Positions 31,064 to 40,171 of a stretch of 64,000 bases of DNA are shown in pieces (position 1 is the first letter of the stretch; each line of letters begins with the position of its first letter). Under the pieces are notes generated by a model that worked only from the letters and a program-made list of their open reading frames with translations, was not told the DNA's origin and did no database searches. Source of the stretch: Betaproteobacteria bacterium (GTDB lineage Bacteria > Pseudomonadota > Gammaproteobacteria > Burkholderiales > SHXO01); the NCBI GenBank assembly GCA_025356655.1, contig JANXRW010000002.1:1-64000 (forward strand). The letters run 5' to 3'. Position numbers and translations under genes: made by a program.

Positions 31064-31285
31064 CGCCCCGTCAGGGCGTGACGCGCGGGGCGCGCCTGCG
31101 GCACGTTAGGCTGGCAGCAGGGAAGTTTGGTATCATTGGCGGCTGCAAGCGGATTTTAAGGTACTGATTTTCCATGATTTCATATACTGCCTCTTGCCCG
31201 CTACGCTGGCAGCGGGAGCGCGACCAGCGACGCATCCCCTCGCACCGGCGGCGCTGCAGCAAGGCCCGGCGGCGTGGGGATATCT

Positions 31286-32095
31286 ATGAGTACTGACATG
31301 GCCGTCCACATCAAGACGCCAGCGGCCATCGAAAAGATGCGCTTCGCCGGACGCTTGGCATCGGAAGTCCTGGACTTCATCACGCCCCACGTCCGCCCGG
31401 GAATAAGCACCGAGGAACTGGACGCGCTTTGCCACGACTACATGTATAAGGTGCAGGACAGCATTGCGGCGCCGTTGAACTACACCCCGCCGGGGTACAC
31501 CCCCTACCCCAAGTCCATCTGCACCTCAGTGAACCATGTGGTCTGCCACGGGGTACCGGGCGAACGCAAGCTCAAGGAAGGCGACATCGTCAACCTGGAC
31601 ATCACCGTCATCAAGGACGGCTTCCACGGTGACACGAGCAGGATGTTCTACGTCGGCGCGCCGTCGATCCAGGCAAAACGGCTGTGCGAGATCACCTACG
31701 AATGCATGTGGCGGGGCATCCGCGCGGTCCGGCCCGAGGCCTTCCTCGGTGATATCGGGCACGCCATCCAGAGCTTTGCGGAGGCACAGGGTTTCAGCGT
31801 CGTGCGTGAATTCTGCGGACACGGCATCGGCGAGCGCTTCCACGAGGAGCCGCAGGTACTGCACTACGGACGGCCGCGCACCGGGCTGAAGCTCCAGGCG
31901 GGCATGATCTTTACCATCGAACCCATGATCAATGCGGGCAAACCCGGTATCAAGCAGTTGGCCGACGGCTGGACGGTGGTGACCAAGGACCACAGCCTCT
32001 CGGCGCAGTGGGAGCACACGGTACTGGTGACCGCCGATGGCGCCGAGGTGCTGACGGTCTCCGCCGGGGCGCCCGCCCCGACCCCAGCAATCTAA
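31286..32095 (+). CDS. map: Methionine aminopeptidase, type I
   Basis: The 269-residue cytoplasmic enzyme removes initiator Met from new proteins. The five metal ligands are visible: two Asp in NLDITVIKDGFHGDTSRMF, His in CGHGIGERFHEEP, Glu in MIFTIEPMINAG and Glu in WEHTVLVT. The ATG at 31286 has GGGGA six bases upstream; a GTG four codons earlier is an alternative. The usual divergent rpsB neighbour is absent. glnD starts 1 base after its stop. Confidence 0.95.
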   Translation: MSTDMAVHIKTPAAIEKMRFAGRLASEVLDFITPHVRPGISTEELDALCHDYMYKVQDSIAAPLNYTPPGYTPYPKSICTSVNHVVCHGVPGERKLKEGDIVNLDITVIKDGFHGDTSRMFYVGAPSIQAKRLCEITYECMWRGIRAVRPEAFLGDIGHAIQSFAEAQGFSVVREFCGHGIGERFHEEPQVLHYGRPRTGLKLQAGMIFTIEPMINAGKPGIKQLADGWTVVTKDHSLSAQWEHTVLVTADGAEVLTVSAGAPAPTPAI

Positions 32096-32096
32096 G

Positions 32097-34688
32097 GTGG
32101 ACGCGGCGGCCGCGACCACCAGCGTGGAACCACGGGAACGCGCGGCTGAATACCGCCGGGCGCTGGCGCAGGCCCGGGCGGAGTTGCGAGCGGAGTACCT
32201 CGCACGCCCGGTGGCGCGACTGCTGCTGCGCCGACACAGTGCCCTCGTGGACGGCGCCCTGCGCTCGGCCTGGAGCTCGCTGGCCATGCCGACCAAGGCC
32301 GCACTGCTGGCGGTGGGCGGCTATGGCCGCCGCGAACTCTTCCCCCACTCCGATGTGGACGTCCTGGTTCTGCTGCCTGACGATACGGACGAAGAACTGC
32401 GCGAGCGCGTGGGTCGGCTGGTGAGCACCCTGTGGGACCTGGGCCTCGAGGTCGGACACAGCGTGCGAACGGTGGCCGAATGCGTGAGCGAGGCCGGCCA
32501 GGACATCTCGGTGGAGACCACCCTGATCGAGGCCCGCTCTGTGGCCGGCAGCCGCACACTCCACGCCAGACTGACCGAGGCAATGGACGCCCGCGCCGAC
32601 CCGCGCGCCTTCCTCGAAGCCAAGCTGCTGGAACAGGCGCAGCGGCACAGCCGCTTCAATGACACGGCCTACAACCTCGAGCCCAACATTAAGGAAAGTC
32701 CTGGGGGCCTGCGCGACCTCACCAATATTTTGTGGATCTCCCAGGGTGCCAGCATGGGCAGCCGGTTTGCCGAACTTGCCACTGGCGGGATCATCACCAC
32801 GGACGAAGCGCGCCAGATGCTACGGCTGCAGCGCTCGCTGCAGGAACTACGCATCCATCTGCACTACCTGGCCGGGCGCCGTGAGGACCGCCTGGTGTTC
32901 GACCTGCAGACGCCTATGGCCTTGACGCTGGGCTTTGTGGAACGTCCCGGACAGCGCGCCAGCGAACAGATGATGCAACGTTATTACCGGACCGCGCGCG
33001 CGGTGACGCAGTTAAACGAGATCATCCTGCAGAATCTGCGCGCGCGCATCGCGCCACCCCCTTACAGCGTGGCGCGCAGACTAGGCCCACGCTTCCAGGT
33101 GCGCAACGAACTGCTCGAAGCCGATGACGAGCGCCTCTACGAGGAGGACCCCACGGCCGTGCTGGAGACCTTCGCGCTCCTGCAGCGCCACCCCGAGGTA
33201 AAGGGCATCGGGGCCGCGACGTTGCGCTCCCTGTGGCGCTCCGCCCACCGCATCGATGGCGCCTTCCGACGCGACCCACGCAATCGCGCGGCGTTCGTGG
33301 AGATGTTCCGCCACGGCCGCGGGCTCACCCACGCGCTGCGCCGCATGAACCGCTACGACGTTTTGGGACGCTACCTCCCGACCTTCGGGCGCATCGTGGG
33401 ACAGATGCAGCACGACCTGTTTCACGTCTACACCGTTGACGAACACATCCTGATGGTGCTGCGCAATCTGCGCCGCTTCGCCGTCACCGAGATGTCCCAC
33501 GAATACCCTCTGTGCACCCGGCTCATGAGCGAATTCCGGAAGCCGGAACTGCTCTACCTCGCTGGCCTATTCCACGACATCGCCAAGGGCCGTGGCGGCG
33601 ACCACTCCAGCCTCGGCGGGCAGGAAGCGCATCGCTTTTGCCGAACGCACGGGATAGCGCATGCGGACGCCCACCTAGTAGCCTGGCTCGTGGAGAACCA
33701 CTTGGTGATGTCCGGCGTGGCGCAAAAACAGGACCTCTCCGATCCCGAGGTCATTTCCGCATTCGCCCGATTGGTGGGCAATGAGACCTCGCTCACGGCG
33801 CTCTACCTGCTCACCGTGGCGGATGTGCGTGGCACCAGCCCCAAGGTCTGGAACGCCTGGAAGGCCAAGCTCCTGGAGGACCTGTACTGGGCGACACGGC
33901 GTTTCCTGGGCGGCGAGCGCGACCCCAACCACCGACGCCAACAGAGGCGACAGGAACTCGCCTTGGCCAAGCTGCGCCTCTATGCCTTACCCGAGGGGGC
34001 ACAGGAAGTCCTATGGTCACGCCTGGACAGTACCTACTTCCTGCGCCACGACGTTCGCGAAATCGCCTGGCACGCCAGGGTGCTCTATGCCCGCAGCGAC
34101 ACCTCCGGACCTATCCTGAAAGCGCGCCTGAGCCCCGTGGGTGAGGGGGTGCAGGTGATGGTCTATGCGCCGGAGGAAAAACACATCTTTGCGCGCATCT
34201 GCGGCTTCTTCGAGCGCATCGGCTTCAGCATTGCCGAGGCCAAGGTTTACACCACGCTACATGGCTACGTGCTGGATACCTTCCAGGTGCTCGACCCGAA
34301 CCGGGCGGGGAGCCACTACCGCGACGTCATCGCCTTCATCGAGCAAGAGATGCGCGAGGAACTCGCCCGGGTAGACGCGTTACCCCCGCCGGTGCGTGGC
34401 CGGGTAAGCCGTCGGGTGCGCAGTTTCCCTGTAACCCCAGAGGTGAACATCCGGCCCGACGAACGTGGCAACGCCTACTACCTCTCCTTCACCGCTGGCG
34501 ACCGCCCGGGCCTGCTCTACGGCGTGGCGCTTGTACTCGTGCACTACGGCGTCAATGTTAGAACCGCCAGAATCAACACCCTTGGCGAGCGCGCCGAGGA
34601 TAGCTTCGTGGTCACGGGCGAGGCCCTGGGGAATACGCGCACGGTGATCCGTCTGGAGAGCGATCTCATCCGGGCGCTGGAGACTTGA
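32097..34688 (+). CDS. glnD: Bifunctional PII uridylyltransferase/uridylyl-removing enzyme
   Basis: The 863-residue nitrogen-status sensor modifies PII proteins. The nucleotidyltransferase core GGYGRRELFPHSDVDVLVLL is at residues 74-93. An HD hydrolase domain with LAGLFHDIAKGRGGDHS is near residue 490. Two ACT domains close the protein (about 690-770 and 800-863, FTAGDRPGLLYGVALVLVHYG) and bind glutamine. It starts with GTG one base after map, so translation is coupled. Its 3' end overlaps the convergent fhlB by 23 bases. Map-glnD adjacency is common in proteobacteria. Confidence 0.96.
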   Translation: MDAAAATTSVEPRERAAEYRRALAQARAELRAEYLARPVARLLLRRHSALVDGALRSAWSSLAMPTKAALLAVGGYGRRELFPHSDVDVLVLLPDDTDEELRERVGRLVSTLWDLGLEVGHSVRTVAECVSEAGQDISVETTLIEARSVAGSRTLHARLTEAMDARADPRAFLEAKLLEQAQRHSRFNDTAYNLEPNIKESPGGLRDLTNILWISQGASMGSRFAELATGGIITTDEARQMLRLQRSLQELRIHLHYLAGRREDRLVFDLQTPMALTLGFVERPGQRASEQMMQRYYRTARAVTQLNEIILQNLRARIAPPPYSVARRLGPRFQVRNELLEADDERLYEEDPTAVLETFALLQRHPEVKGIGAATLRSLWRSAHRIDGAFRRDPRNRAAFVEMFRHGRGLTHALRRMNRYDVLGRYLPTFGRIVGQMQHDLFHVYTVDEHILMVLRNLRRFAVTEMSHEYPLCTRLMSEFRKPELLYLAGLFHDIAKGRGGDHSSLGGQEAHRFCRTHGIAHADAHLVAWLVENHLVMSGVAQKQDLSDPEVISAFARLVGNETSLTALYLLTVADVRGTSPKVWNAWKAKLLEDLYWATRRFLGGERDPNHRRQQRRQELALAKLRLYALPEGAQEVLWSRLDSTYFLRHDVREIAWHARVLYARSDTSGPILKARLSPVGEGVQVMVYAPEEKHIFARICGFFERIGFSIAEAKVYTTLHGYVLDTFQVLDPNRAGSHYRDVIAFIEQEMREELARVDALPPPVRGRVSRRVRSFPVTPEVNIRPDERGNAYYLSFTAGDRPGLLYGVALVLVHYGVNVRTARINTLGERAEDSFVVTGEALGNTRTVIRLESDLIRALET

Positions 34689-34998
34689 GCGGGTCAACGC
34701 TGGGTGCGTCGGACGCAGCGAAAGCCGGCGCGGGTGTGGCCGGAGCACCCTGCTCGAGCCGGTAGAGCCAAGCCAGGAGTTCGGCCACGGCCACGTAGAG
34801 CTGCGGCGGGATGCGCGCGTCGAGGTCCACCTGCAGCAGGAGCGAGACCAGCTCGCGCGATTCGTGCACGTACACCCCAGCTTCCCGGGCGCGTGCGAGG
34901 ATATTCTCCGCAACCAGCCCCCGCCCCTTCGCCAAGACCCGGGGCGCCAAATCCCCGGGCCCGTAGGCCAGGGCGACGGCTTCCTTCATCTCAGCCAT
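34666..34998 (-). CDS. FlhB C-terminal-domain-like protein (FhlB)
   Basis: The 110-residue protein matches only the cytoplasmic C-terminal domain of the flagellar export switch FlhB: AVALAYGPGDLAPRVLAKGRG and AREAGVYVHESRELVSLLLQVDLDARIPPQLYVAVAELLAWLY. The NPTH autocleavage motif of FlhB is not present, as expected for these stand-alone versions. It likely modulates substrate-specificity switching in the flagellar export gate. It overlaps the end of fliK by 8 bases and is the last gene of the flagellar block. Confidence 0.85.
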   Translation of the reverse strand: MAEMKEAVALAYGPGDLAPRVLAKGRGLVAENILARAREAGVYVHESRELVSLLLQVDLDARIPPQLYVAVAELLAWLYRLEQGAPATPAPAFAASDAPSVDPLKSPAPG

Positions 34999-36139
34999 CG
35001 ACGCCCTCCGCCACGCTGAAACCACCGAGGCTGAGCCCACTTGCAGCGAGCCGTTGGGCAAGCTCTGCGCGTGCCGCGGACGCTTCGGCAACAGTCGGGG
35101 CCTGCCCCGCACGCAGGACCAGTCGCGCCTGCTGTCCGACCAGACTCAATTCGGCCACGATCGGGCCCAGCCGAGGGAAGTCCAGGCTCAGGCGCGAATG
35201 CCACTGGGGCAGAGCGGTATCCCCGCCCGATCGCTGTGTCGGATCATCCACCTCCCACTGCATCGGCTGGCCTGGCCAAGCTTCGCCAGCCCACTGCACT
35301 TGACGGCGATCTAGGCTGGCCAGTTGTTCGCGCACCAACCCCAAGGCTTCCGCGTGTACCGCGTTGTCGTGCTGCCGAGGAGCCTCCCCGGCAGCACCCG
35401 AGGCGGCCGCCGGTACGGAAGTCGGGGTCTCGCCCACCGCGGCACTCTGGGGCGCCTCCGGTGCGGTGAGCCGCGTTGGGGGATCCTGGAGCGGCGCCAG
35501 CCGCGTTGGGGGATCTTGGAGCGGCGCAAGCCGCCCTTGCGGTTCCTGCAGCAGGGCTTGCAAGGGGCGCTCGCCGCGCGTCCACTCGGCCTGATGCGCC
35601 TCGTAGAAGAGCCCGCTTGAGGACAGTGCTTGGCGCAGATTTACGGGAAGTTCCGCCGGCGCGCCGGCCCCTGCGGGGGCACTAGATAGTAACGGCGCCG
35701 AGGCGCGTAGCCCCGGTGCGGCAATCTCGCCTGGCTGGAGGATGGCGTTCATGACCCGGCCCAGATCCCGGGCCGCTTGGCTGATCGCGGGCTCGACCGG
35801 CGCGGCCTGCGCCGGGGTTTGGGAAAGCAGCGCGAAGGTCAAACGGGGCTGCGCGGAGAGGAAGCGCAGGCCGAGCCGGTCTCCCACCTGTGTGCCCGGC
35901 GGTAACTGTGCCTCGATCATCTGGCTACCGATGTGGATCTGCCATCCGCCGTCCGCGCCGGGGGCGGTCACCGTGGCATCCAGCCTCTCGCCCTCGTGCC
36001 AGCCCGGACTCTCCGAAGCACTGGCCAGCAGGGTCTGAGCAAGGCCCGCCTCGACCCTGGCGCGCAGGCCCTGCAGCTCCCCGCCCAGGGCAGCGGCGGC
36101 GCTTAGGCTAGTGACACCCGTGATGCCAGCAAGGGCCAT
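34991..36139 (-). CDS. fliK: Flagellar hook-length control protein FliK
   Basis: This is a 382-residue, Ala/Pro/Gln-rich protein with a structured C-terminal part (about residues 280-370). That part holds PQWHSRLSLDFPRLGPIVAELSL and RLVLRAGQAPTVAEAS, typical of the FliK C-terminal domain that contacts FlhB. The middle holds a 10-residue tandem repeat. The ATG at 36139 was preferred over a TTG at 36196, which would run into the DUF2802 gene. It measures hook length during export. It overlaps fhlB by 8 bases. Confidence 0.85.
   Translation of the reverse strand: MALAGITGVTSLSAAAALGGELQGLRARVEAGLAQTLLASASESPGWHEGERLDATVTAPGADGGWQIHIGSQMIEAQLPPGTQVGDRLGLRFLSAQPRLTFALLSQTPAQAAPVEPAISQAARDLGRVMNAILQPGEIAAPGLRASAPLLSSAPAGAGAPAELPVNLRQALSSSGLFYEAHQAEWTRGERPLQALLQEPQGRLAPLQDPPTRLAPLQDPPTRLTAPEAPQSAAVGETPTSVPAAASGAAGEAPRQHDNAVHAEALGLVREQLASLDRRQVQWAGEAWPGQPMQWEVDDPTQRSGGDTALPQWHSRLSLDFPRLGPIVAELSLVGQQARLVLRAGQAPTVAEASAARAELAQRLAASGLSLGGFSVAEGVDG
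35469..35558. repeat. 30-base tandem repeat inside fliK
   Basis: Two almost identical 30-base units (35469-35498 and 35499-35528, differing at two positions) are followed by a degenerate third unit. They encode RLAPLQDPPT twice, in the flexible central part of FliK. In-frame unit gain or loss would change ruler length in 10-residue steps. Confidence 0.9.
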
Positions 36140-36161
36140 GGCCAAGGGTTCGCCTGCGCGC

Positions 36162-36560
36162 TCAGCGCCCGACGCCTGGGCGTCGGTACAGGGCAATGAT
36201 GAGTTCGGCTTCGCCTCGGGAGATGCCGCACCCGCTGGCCACCTCAGTCGCGCTCAGCCCTCGCCGTGCCATGACGATTGCCTGGTTATAGGGGGAGTCG
36301 CGTTCGGGCGCCGGATCCTCCTCACGCAGGGAGGCAAGCTCGCGCTCCAGGCACAAGACCTGGTCGCGCAACTGGGCGATATCCTGCGAGACTGCGGCGA
36401 GCGCCTCGCCCGAGCCATCGGCCGCGCGCTGTGCCCAACGCCTGCGGCCGGACCCGCGCAGAAACACCAGCATCTCCGCCACGTAGACCGCCAGCACTGC
36501 AATGACAAGCAGGAGCAACTCCCGCCAAGTGATGACCAAGCCTTCCAACGCCTTTCCCAA
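36162..36560 (-). CDS. DUF2802 membrane protein linked to flagellar genes
   Basis: The 132-residue protein has one N-terminal membrane helix (about residues 14-34, LLLLVIAVLAVYVAEMLVFL), then a coiled region AVSQDIAQLRDQVLCLERELASLREED. The conserved C-terminal DUF2802 segment is YNQAIVMARRGLSATEVASGCGISRGEAELIIALYR, which looks like a small HTH. Function is unknown; it is regularly found with fliK, and here it lies directly upstream of it. Confidence 0.85.
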   Translation of the reverse strand: MGKALEGLVITWRELLLLVIAVLAVYVAEMLVFLRGSGRRRWAQRAADGSGEALAAVSQDIAQLRDQVLCLERELASLREEDPAPERDSPYNQAIVMARRGLSATEVASGCGISRGEAELIIALYRRPGVGR

Positions 36561-36674
36561 GCCGGTGAGTCCAGTGGAACAACCGGAGGTAGTCTAACGG
36601 CGAGACGCCTCCCCCCTCCGACACAAAGTGTGCTACGCCCAGTCCGGCGCGTCAATGTCCGCGCCGCACCGCGC

Positions 36675-37004
36675 TCATGAACCGTAGGTACGGCTCAGCT
36701 GACGCGAGGTAGTGACCGTGCCCAGCACCTCGCGCAGTTCGTGCATCCAGTCGAGGGTGAGCGCCTGCACGTCTGCGTCGGCCACGATGATGGCCTCGAT
36801 GAGTTCGCGTTTGCGGCTGCGGCTGCGCGTTTGGGGATCGCGGGGCGCCTGGAGGTCCTCGGCCTTGAGCCGCTCCAGGATCCCGCTTCGTTGCTGCTCC
36901 AGACCAACCAATGCTTCCCAGCCGTTGCCGCGGGCGGCCGCAAGCATCGCCCTGGAGATTTCCAGGGCGTGCTCGTAGAGCGCCAAGGACTCGACTTCCT
37001 GCAC
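36675..37004 (-). CDS. fliT: Flagellar protein FliT-like chaperone
   Basis: The 109-residue helical protein lies 4 bases after fliS. The pattern of helix 1 (LALYEHALEISRAMLAAARGN), helix 2 (WEALVGLEQQRSGILERLK) and a C-terminal helix pair (DVQALTLDWMHELREVL) matches FliT, the export chaperone for FliD. FliT sequences are poorly conserved, so the call rests on both size and position. Confidence 0.8.
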   Translation of the reverse strand: MQEVESLALYEHALEISRAMLAAARGNGWEALVGLEQQRSGILERLKAEDLQAPRDPQTRSRSRKRELIEAIIVADADVQALTLDWMHELREVLGTVTTSRQLSRTYGS

Positions 37005-37008
37005 GAAC

Positions 37009-37464
37009 TCAGGCCCGGCCGTAACTCATTGCGCCGCGGGGCTCGGGGTGCGCAACCTCGACCGGGACAGCCGGTTCGGCGAGTACAACATCCCAGGCCT
37101 CCTTCAGTTCCCCCAGCAGGCGGGCCGCCTCCTCCAGCGGCTCGATTTCCGCTTTCAAATTGGCCTGGAGCAGGCGGTGCGTGATATACACGTAGAGGGC
37201 TTCCAGGTTCTGTGCGATCTCGCCCCCCGCCTCCAGATCCAGCGCCGGGCGCAGGCCTTCGTCGATGATGGCGATGGCCTTTGACAGCGCCGCACCGCGT
37301 GCAGCCGCATCCTTGCGCAGCAGGGCGGCGCGGCCGGCGCCCAGGGCCCGCAGTACCCCGTCGTAGAGCATGACGATTAGCCGCTGGGGGCTTGCCGCGC
37401 CGACACTGGTTTCCAGTTCAAGGCGGGCGTAGGTGGCTGCCGCGCGGGTGGTCAGGGTAGTCAT
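37009..37464 (-). CDS. fliS: Flagellar export chaperone FliS
   Basis: The 151-residue helical protein has the FliS signature SPQRLIVMLYDGVLRALGAGRAAL (about residues 25-48), IIDEGLRPALDLEAGGEIAQNLEALYVYITHRLLQAN and a Pro-rich C-terminus. It binds flagellin and stops premature polymerisation. GGAGGAAG lies 5 bases before the ATG. It follows fliD by about 65 bases and precedes fliT by 4. Confidence 0.94.
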   Translation of the reverse strand: MTTLTTRAAATYARLELETSVGAASPQRLIVMLYDGVLRALGAGRAALLRKDAAARGAALSKAIAIIDEGLRPALDLEAGGEIAQNLEALYVYITHRLLQANLKAEIEPLEEAARLLGELKEAWDVVLAEPAVPVEVAHPEPRGAMSYGRA

Positions 37465-37529
37465 GGGTGCTTCCTCCGATGTTTCGTGTGGGCTGCGTTA
37501 CGTCTGTGCCGGCCGCGGAGCGCGCGTTA

Positions 37530-39593
37530 TCAGCCGGAGGTGGTCTTGTTGCTGGTCGTGGATGTCGTTAGGATTCCCAGTTGCTGCGTGAGGAAGCTCT
37601 GCGTCGACTGCAACTGGGCAATGAGCGTGTCGAGTTTGTTGAATTGCGCTAGGTAACGGGCCTGAACAAGCGCGAGCTGGCTATTGAGCTGCGTGCGGCG
37701 ATTTCCGACGTCTTTTACCAGGGCATTGAGGCCAGTGGTCTCGTTGTCCACCACGCCCTTGGACGCCAGCAGACCGCCGATGGCGCTGTCGAGGCGCGAG
37801 GCATAGCCCTGGGAGAAGGCGACTGTTCCCCGGCTTCCCGTGCTGCCACCGGTAATGGCGAGCTTGAGGCCCGCGGCCAGACCGCCCGCGCCACCCGTGA
37901 GGGTCTGCCCCGATCCCGTGGCGGTGAATCCGCCGATCGTCCCCACCACGTCCTTGCCAGCGCTCACCAAGGGCGTCGCGCCGAAGATCGTGGCAGCCGC
38001 CGTGCCGGTAACGCTCACGGTGCTAGACGAGCCATAGGCGGTCGACGAAAGGGTTAGCACCCCAGCGCCGGAGGCCGAAACGGACACGCTGCCACCCAAG
38101 CCACTCAGCGCTGAGGTCCCGTTGAGCGAACTTTGCACCTGTGCGGCGAGCGACTGCGCCGTATAGGTCCCCGCCGGGATGACGATGCTGGCAGCGGTGC
38201 CGCTCAGGTTGACGGTGAGTTGGTCGTTGGTGCCGGCGGTGATCGTCAAGCCGGCGCTCGCGGAACCCACGGCACTGGCTTGGGTCGCTAGGCTCGCGAT
38301 GTGGACCGCATACGTGCCCGCCTTGGAATCGGGGGTCGAGGAAGTAAAGCCCACCAGGCTGTCGCTCGTCACGCCAGCCGCGGCAAAGAGCTGTGCCACC
38401 TGTTTGACGTTCGCGCTCAGAGCGCTGGCGAGCTTGCTCGAATCGAGCGCGAGGGTGCCGTCCTTCTGGAAGGTCACGCCCACCTCGGCCAAGGTCTGCA
38501 CCCCGCCCGTGGCAAGGCCAGGCAGTGCGCTGTCGAGCACGCCACGCAGTTGAGACTGGACGGTCTGCGCACCGAAGTCGCCCAACAGCGGGCCACCGAC
38601 GCCCGTCGTGGCGTTATAACCGGCAACGCTTTGGAGCGAACTCACCAGCCCGTTGAAGGCCTTCACGAAGTTCTGCACGCCGCTTTGCACCGCGCTCGAA
38701 TCGGGCGTAATGGTGAGCGTGCTCGTGCCGGAGGTGAAGAGGTTGATGCCCACCCCGGTCACTGCGCCCGTGACGTTGTTGGAGGCACTGGAGATGGCCA
38801 CCCCGTTGACCGTGAGTTGTGCGTCCTGCGCGGCCACGGCCTGCGTCAGATTCTGTGTACCCGCCGGGTCGTTGGAGAGCAGCGTGCTCACCGCGGCGTC
38901 GCCACTGGCGGTGATCTTCAAGGCGGACTTGGCGCCCGTGGAACTGGAAGTGAGCACGAGTCGCTGGGGCGACGCGCTGCCGTCGCTCACGATGGAGGCG
39001 TTCACGCCGACCTTGGCTGCGTTGATCGCGTCGCGAATGCCCGCCAAGCTGTTGTTGCTGGCGTCGATGGTCACGGTGCCGCTACCGCGGTTGGCATCAG
39101 GGGTGAAGCTAGCCCCCGTATAAGTCCCGGCGGCGAGCGTGCCTCCGGTGATACTGCCGAACTCGAAGCTGAGCGTGGTGGCGGCGCCGGTGCCAATGGG
39201 CGCGGTCGTCGTGGTCTGACCAGCGGCCGTGAGCGACTGTGCCTGCGCGAGTTGGCTCACCTGCACGTTGTAGGTGCCGGGGGTGGCGTTGGCACTTGCA
39301 CTGCCGGTGAGGACCGAAGTAGCCGAGGAGCCGATGGCGAAATTCTGGAACGGCGAGATGCTTCCGATGCCCTCCGCCGCGGTCTGCAGACTGGAGAGTG
39401 CCCCTTTCAAGGTGCCCACCGCCGAGAGCTTGGCCTGGAAATCCGCTTCCTTCTTATCGAGAAGCGTTACTGGCCGCTGTTCGACCGCCATCAGCTTGGT
39501 AACGATGCCGTTGACATCGAGCCCTGAGCCGATGCCGGGAGAGGAAATGGACGGCGTGTTGCTTGTCGCTGTGGCTGTGGTGGTGACGCTCAT
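37530..39593 (-). CDS. fliD: Flagellar hook-associated protein 2 (filament cap)
   Basis: The 687-residue cap protein has the N-terminal FliD segment SISSPGIGSGLDVNGIVTKLMAVEQRPV and a C-terminal helical segment GLNALVKDVGNRRTQLNSQL ending near LDTLIAQLQSTQSFLTQQL. The central part is large and Ala/Ser/Thr/Gly-rich, with flagellin-hook-like IN motif regions. It is longer than the roughly 470 residues of E. coli FliD because of inserted D2/D3 material. It caps the filament and orders flagellin addition. Confidence 0.94.
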   Translation of the reverse strand: MSVTTTATATSNTPSISSPGIGSGLDVNGIVTKLMAVEQRPVTLLDKKEADFQAKLSAVGTLKGALSSLQTAAEGIGSISPFQNFAIGSSATSVLTGSASANATPGTYNVQVSQLAQAQSLTAAGQTTTTAPIGTGAATTLSFEFGSITGGTLAAGTYTGASFTPDANRGSGTVTIDASNNSLAGIRDAINAAKVGVNASIVSDGSASPQRLVLTSSSTGAKSALKITASGDAAVSTLLSNDPAGTQNLTQAVAAQDAQLTVNGVAISSASNNVTGAVTGVGINLFTSGTSTLTITPDSSAVQSGVQNFVKAFNGLVSSLQSVAGYNATTGVGGPLLGDFGAQTVQSQLRGVLDSALPGLATGGVQTLAEVGVTFQKDGTLALDSSKLASALSANVKQVAQLFAAAGVTSDSLVGFTSSTPDSKAGTYAVHIASLATQASAVGSASAGLTITAGTNDQLTVNLSGTAASIVIPAGTYTAQSLAAQVQSSLNGTSALSGLGGSVSVSASGAGVLTLSSTAYGSSSTVSVTGTAAATIFGATPLVSAGKDVVGTIGGFTATGSGQTLTGGAGGLAAGLKLAITGGSTGSRGTVAFSQGYASRLDSAIGGLLASKGVVDNETTGLNALVKDVGNRRTQLNSQLALVQARYLAQFNKLDTLIAQLQSTQSFLTQQLGILTTSTTSNKTTSG

Positions 39594-39638
39594 CGTCGTT
39601 GCTCCAGTGGTCCGTGAGCCGCGCCCTCTGACGCGGAA

Positions 39639-40064
39639 TCAGGCCTTATGCTTGAGCAGGAGTCCCTGGGTCTTCTCCAAATTCTTGCTGATGGCCAGGA
39701 GTTCCTTGGAGGGGATCTCACGGATCAGGTCGCCCGTCTGGGAATCGAGCAGTTTCACAACAACCTGCTTGGTGTCCGAGTCCACGGAGAAGGCGAAGCG
39801 GACATTGTGGTTCTGCTGGCTCAGGTGCGCGTTGGCCTGCGCGGCGGCCTGGGCCACCTGCTTTTCTGTGGGTGCGCCCTGAGACCCCTGCCCCGTGGCC
39901 GGCGCGGGGGCGTGAGCCTGCACGCGCCCCGCCCCGGGCAGCGCCGGGATGGTCGCGCCAGAACCCGCGCCAGCCGGTTCGGCTCCGCGAGTCGCTCCTG
40001 CATCGACCTGGGTGTGGGGCGGGATCAGCTCCAGTCCCGCGCCTTGCACGCTGTTGAGTGCCAT
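39639..40064 (-). CDS. flaG: FlaG-family flagellar protein
   Basis: The 141-residue protein has a disordered Ala/Pro/Gln-rich N-terminal half. The C-terminal FlaG domain is LSQQNHNVRFAFSVDSDTKQVVVKLLDSQTGDLIREIPSKELLAISKNL. FlaG proteins influence filament length; the position between fliC and fliD is typical. It starts about 105 bases after the fliC stop. Confidence 0.9.
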   Translation of the reverse strand: MALNSVQGAGLELIPPHTQVDAGATRGAEPAGAGSGATIPALPGAGRVQAHAPAPATGQGSQGAPTEKQVAQAAAQANAHLSQQNHNVRFAFSVDSDTKQVVVKLLDSQTGDLIREIPSKELLAISKNLEKTQGLLLKHKA

Positions 40065-40171
40065 TTGTCACCTCGCTGCGCTTAAGCCCGCCAAAACAAG
40101 AGCGTCCCGGCGGGTCCACCAGTACCCAGAGCGGCTATTGCTACGCCGCCGCCCGGGGCACCATCGACGCC

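Noticed and set aside
31064-31285. Possible small RNA or rpsB leader upstream of map
   Set aside because: There is no rpsB gene and no recognisable RNA structure; the region is treated as an ordinary promoter spacer.
35469-35558. Possible CRISPR or regulatory array
   Set aside because: The repeats are adjacent, without spacers, and lie in frame inside fliK. No CRISPR array or cas gene was seen in the window.
38301-39527. 408-codon plus-strand frame opposite fliD
   Set aside because: Arg/Gly/His-rich low-complexity translation antisense to a clear fliD; no start signal or motif.
40080-40125. Hairpin between fliC and flaG as terminator
   Set aside because: The GCCCGCC / GGCGGG arms are short, the loop is long and there is no T-tract, so it is not supported.
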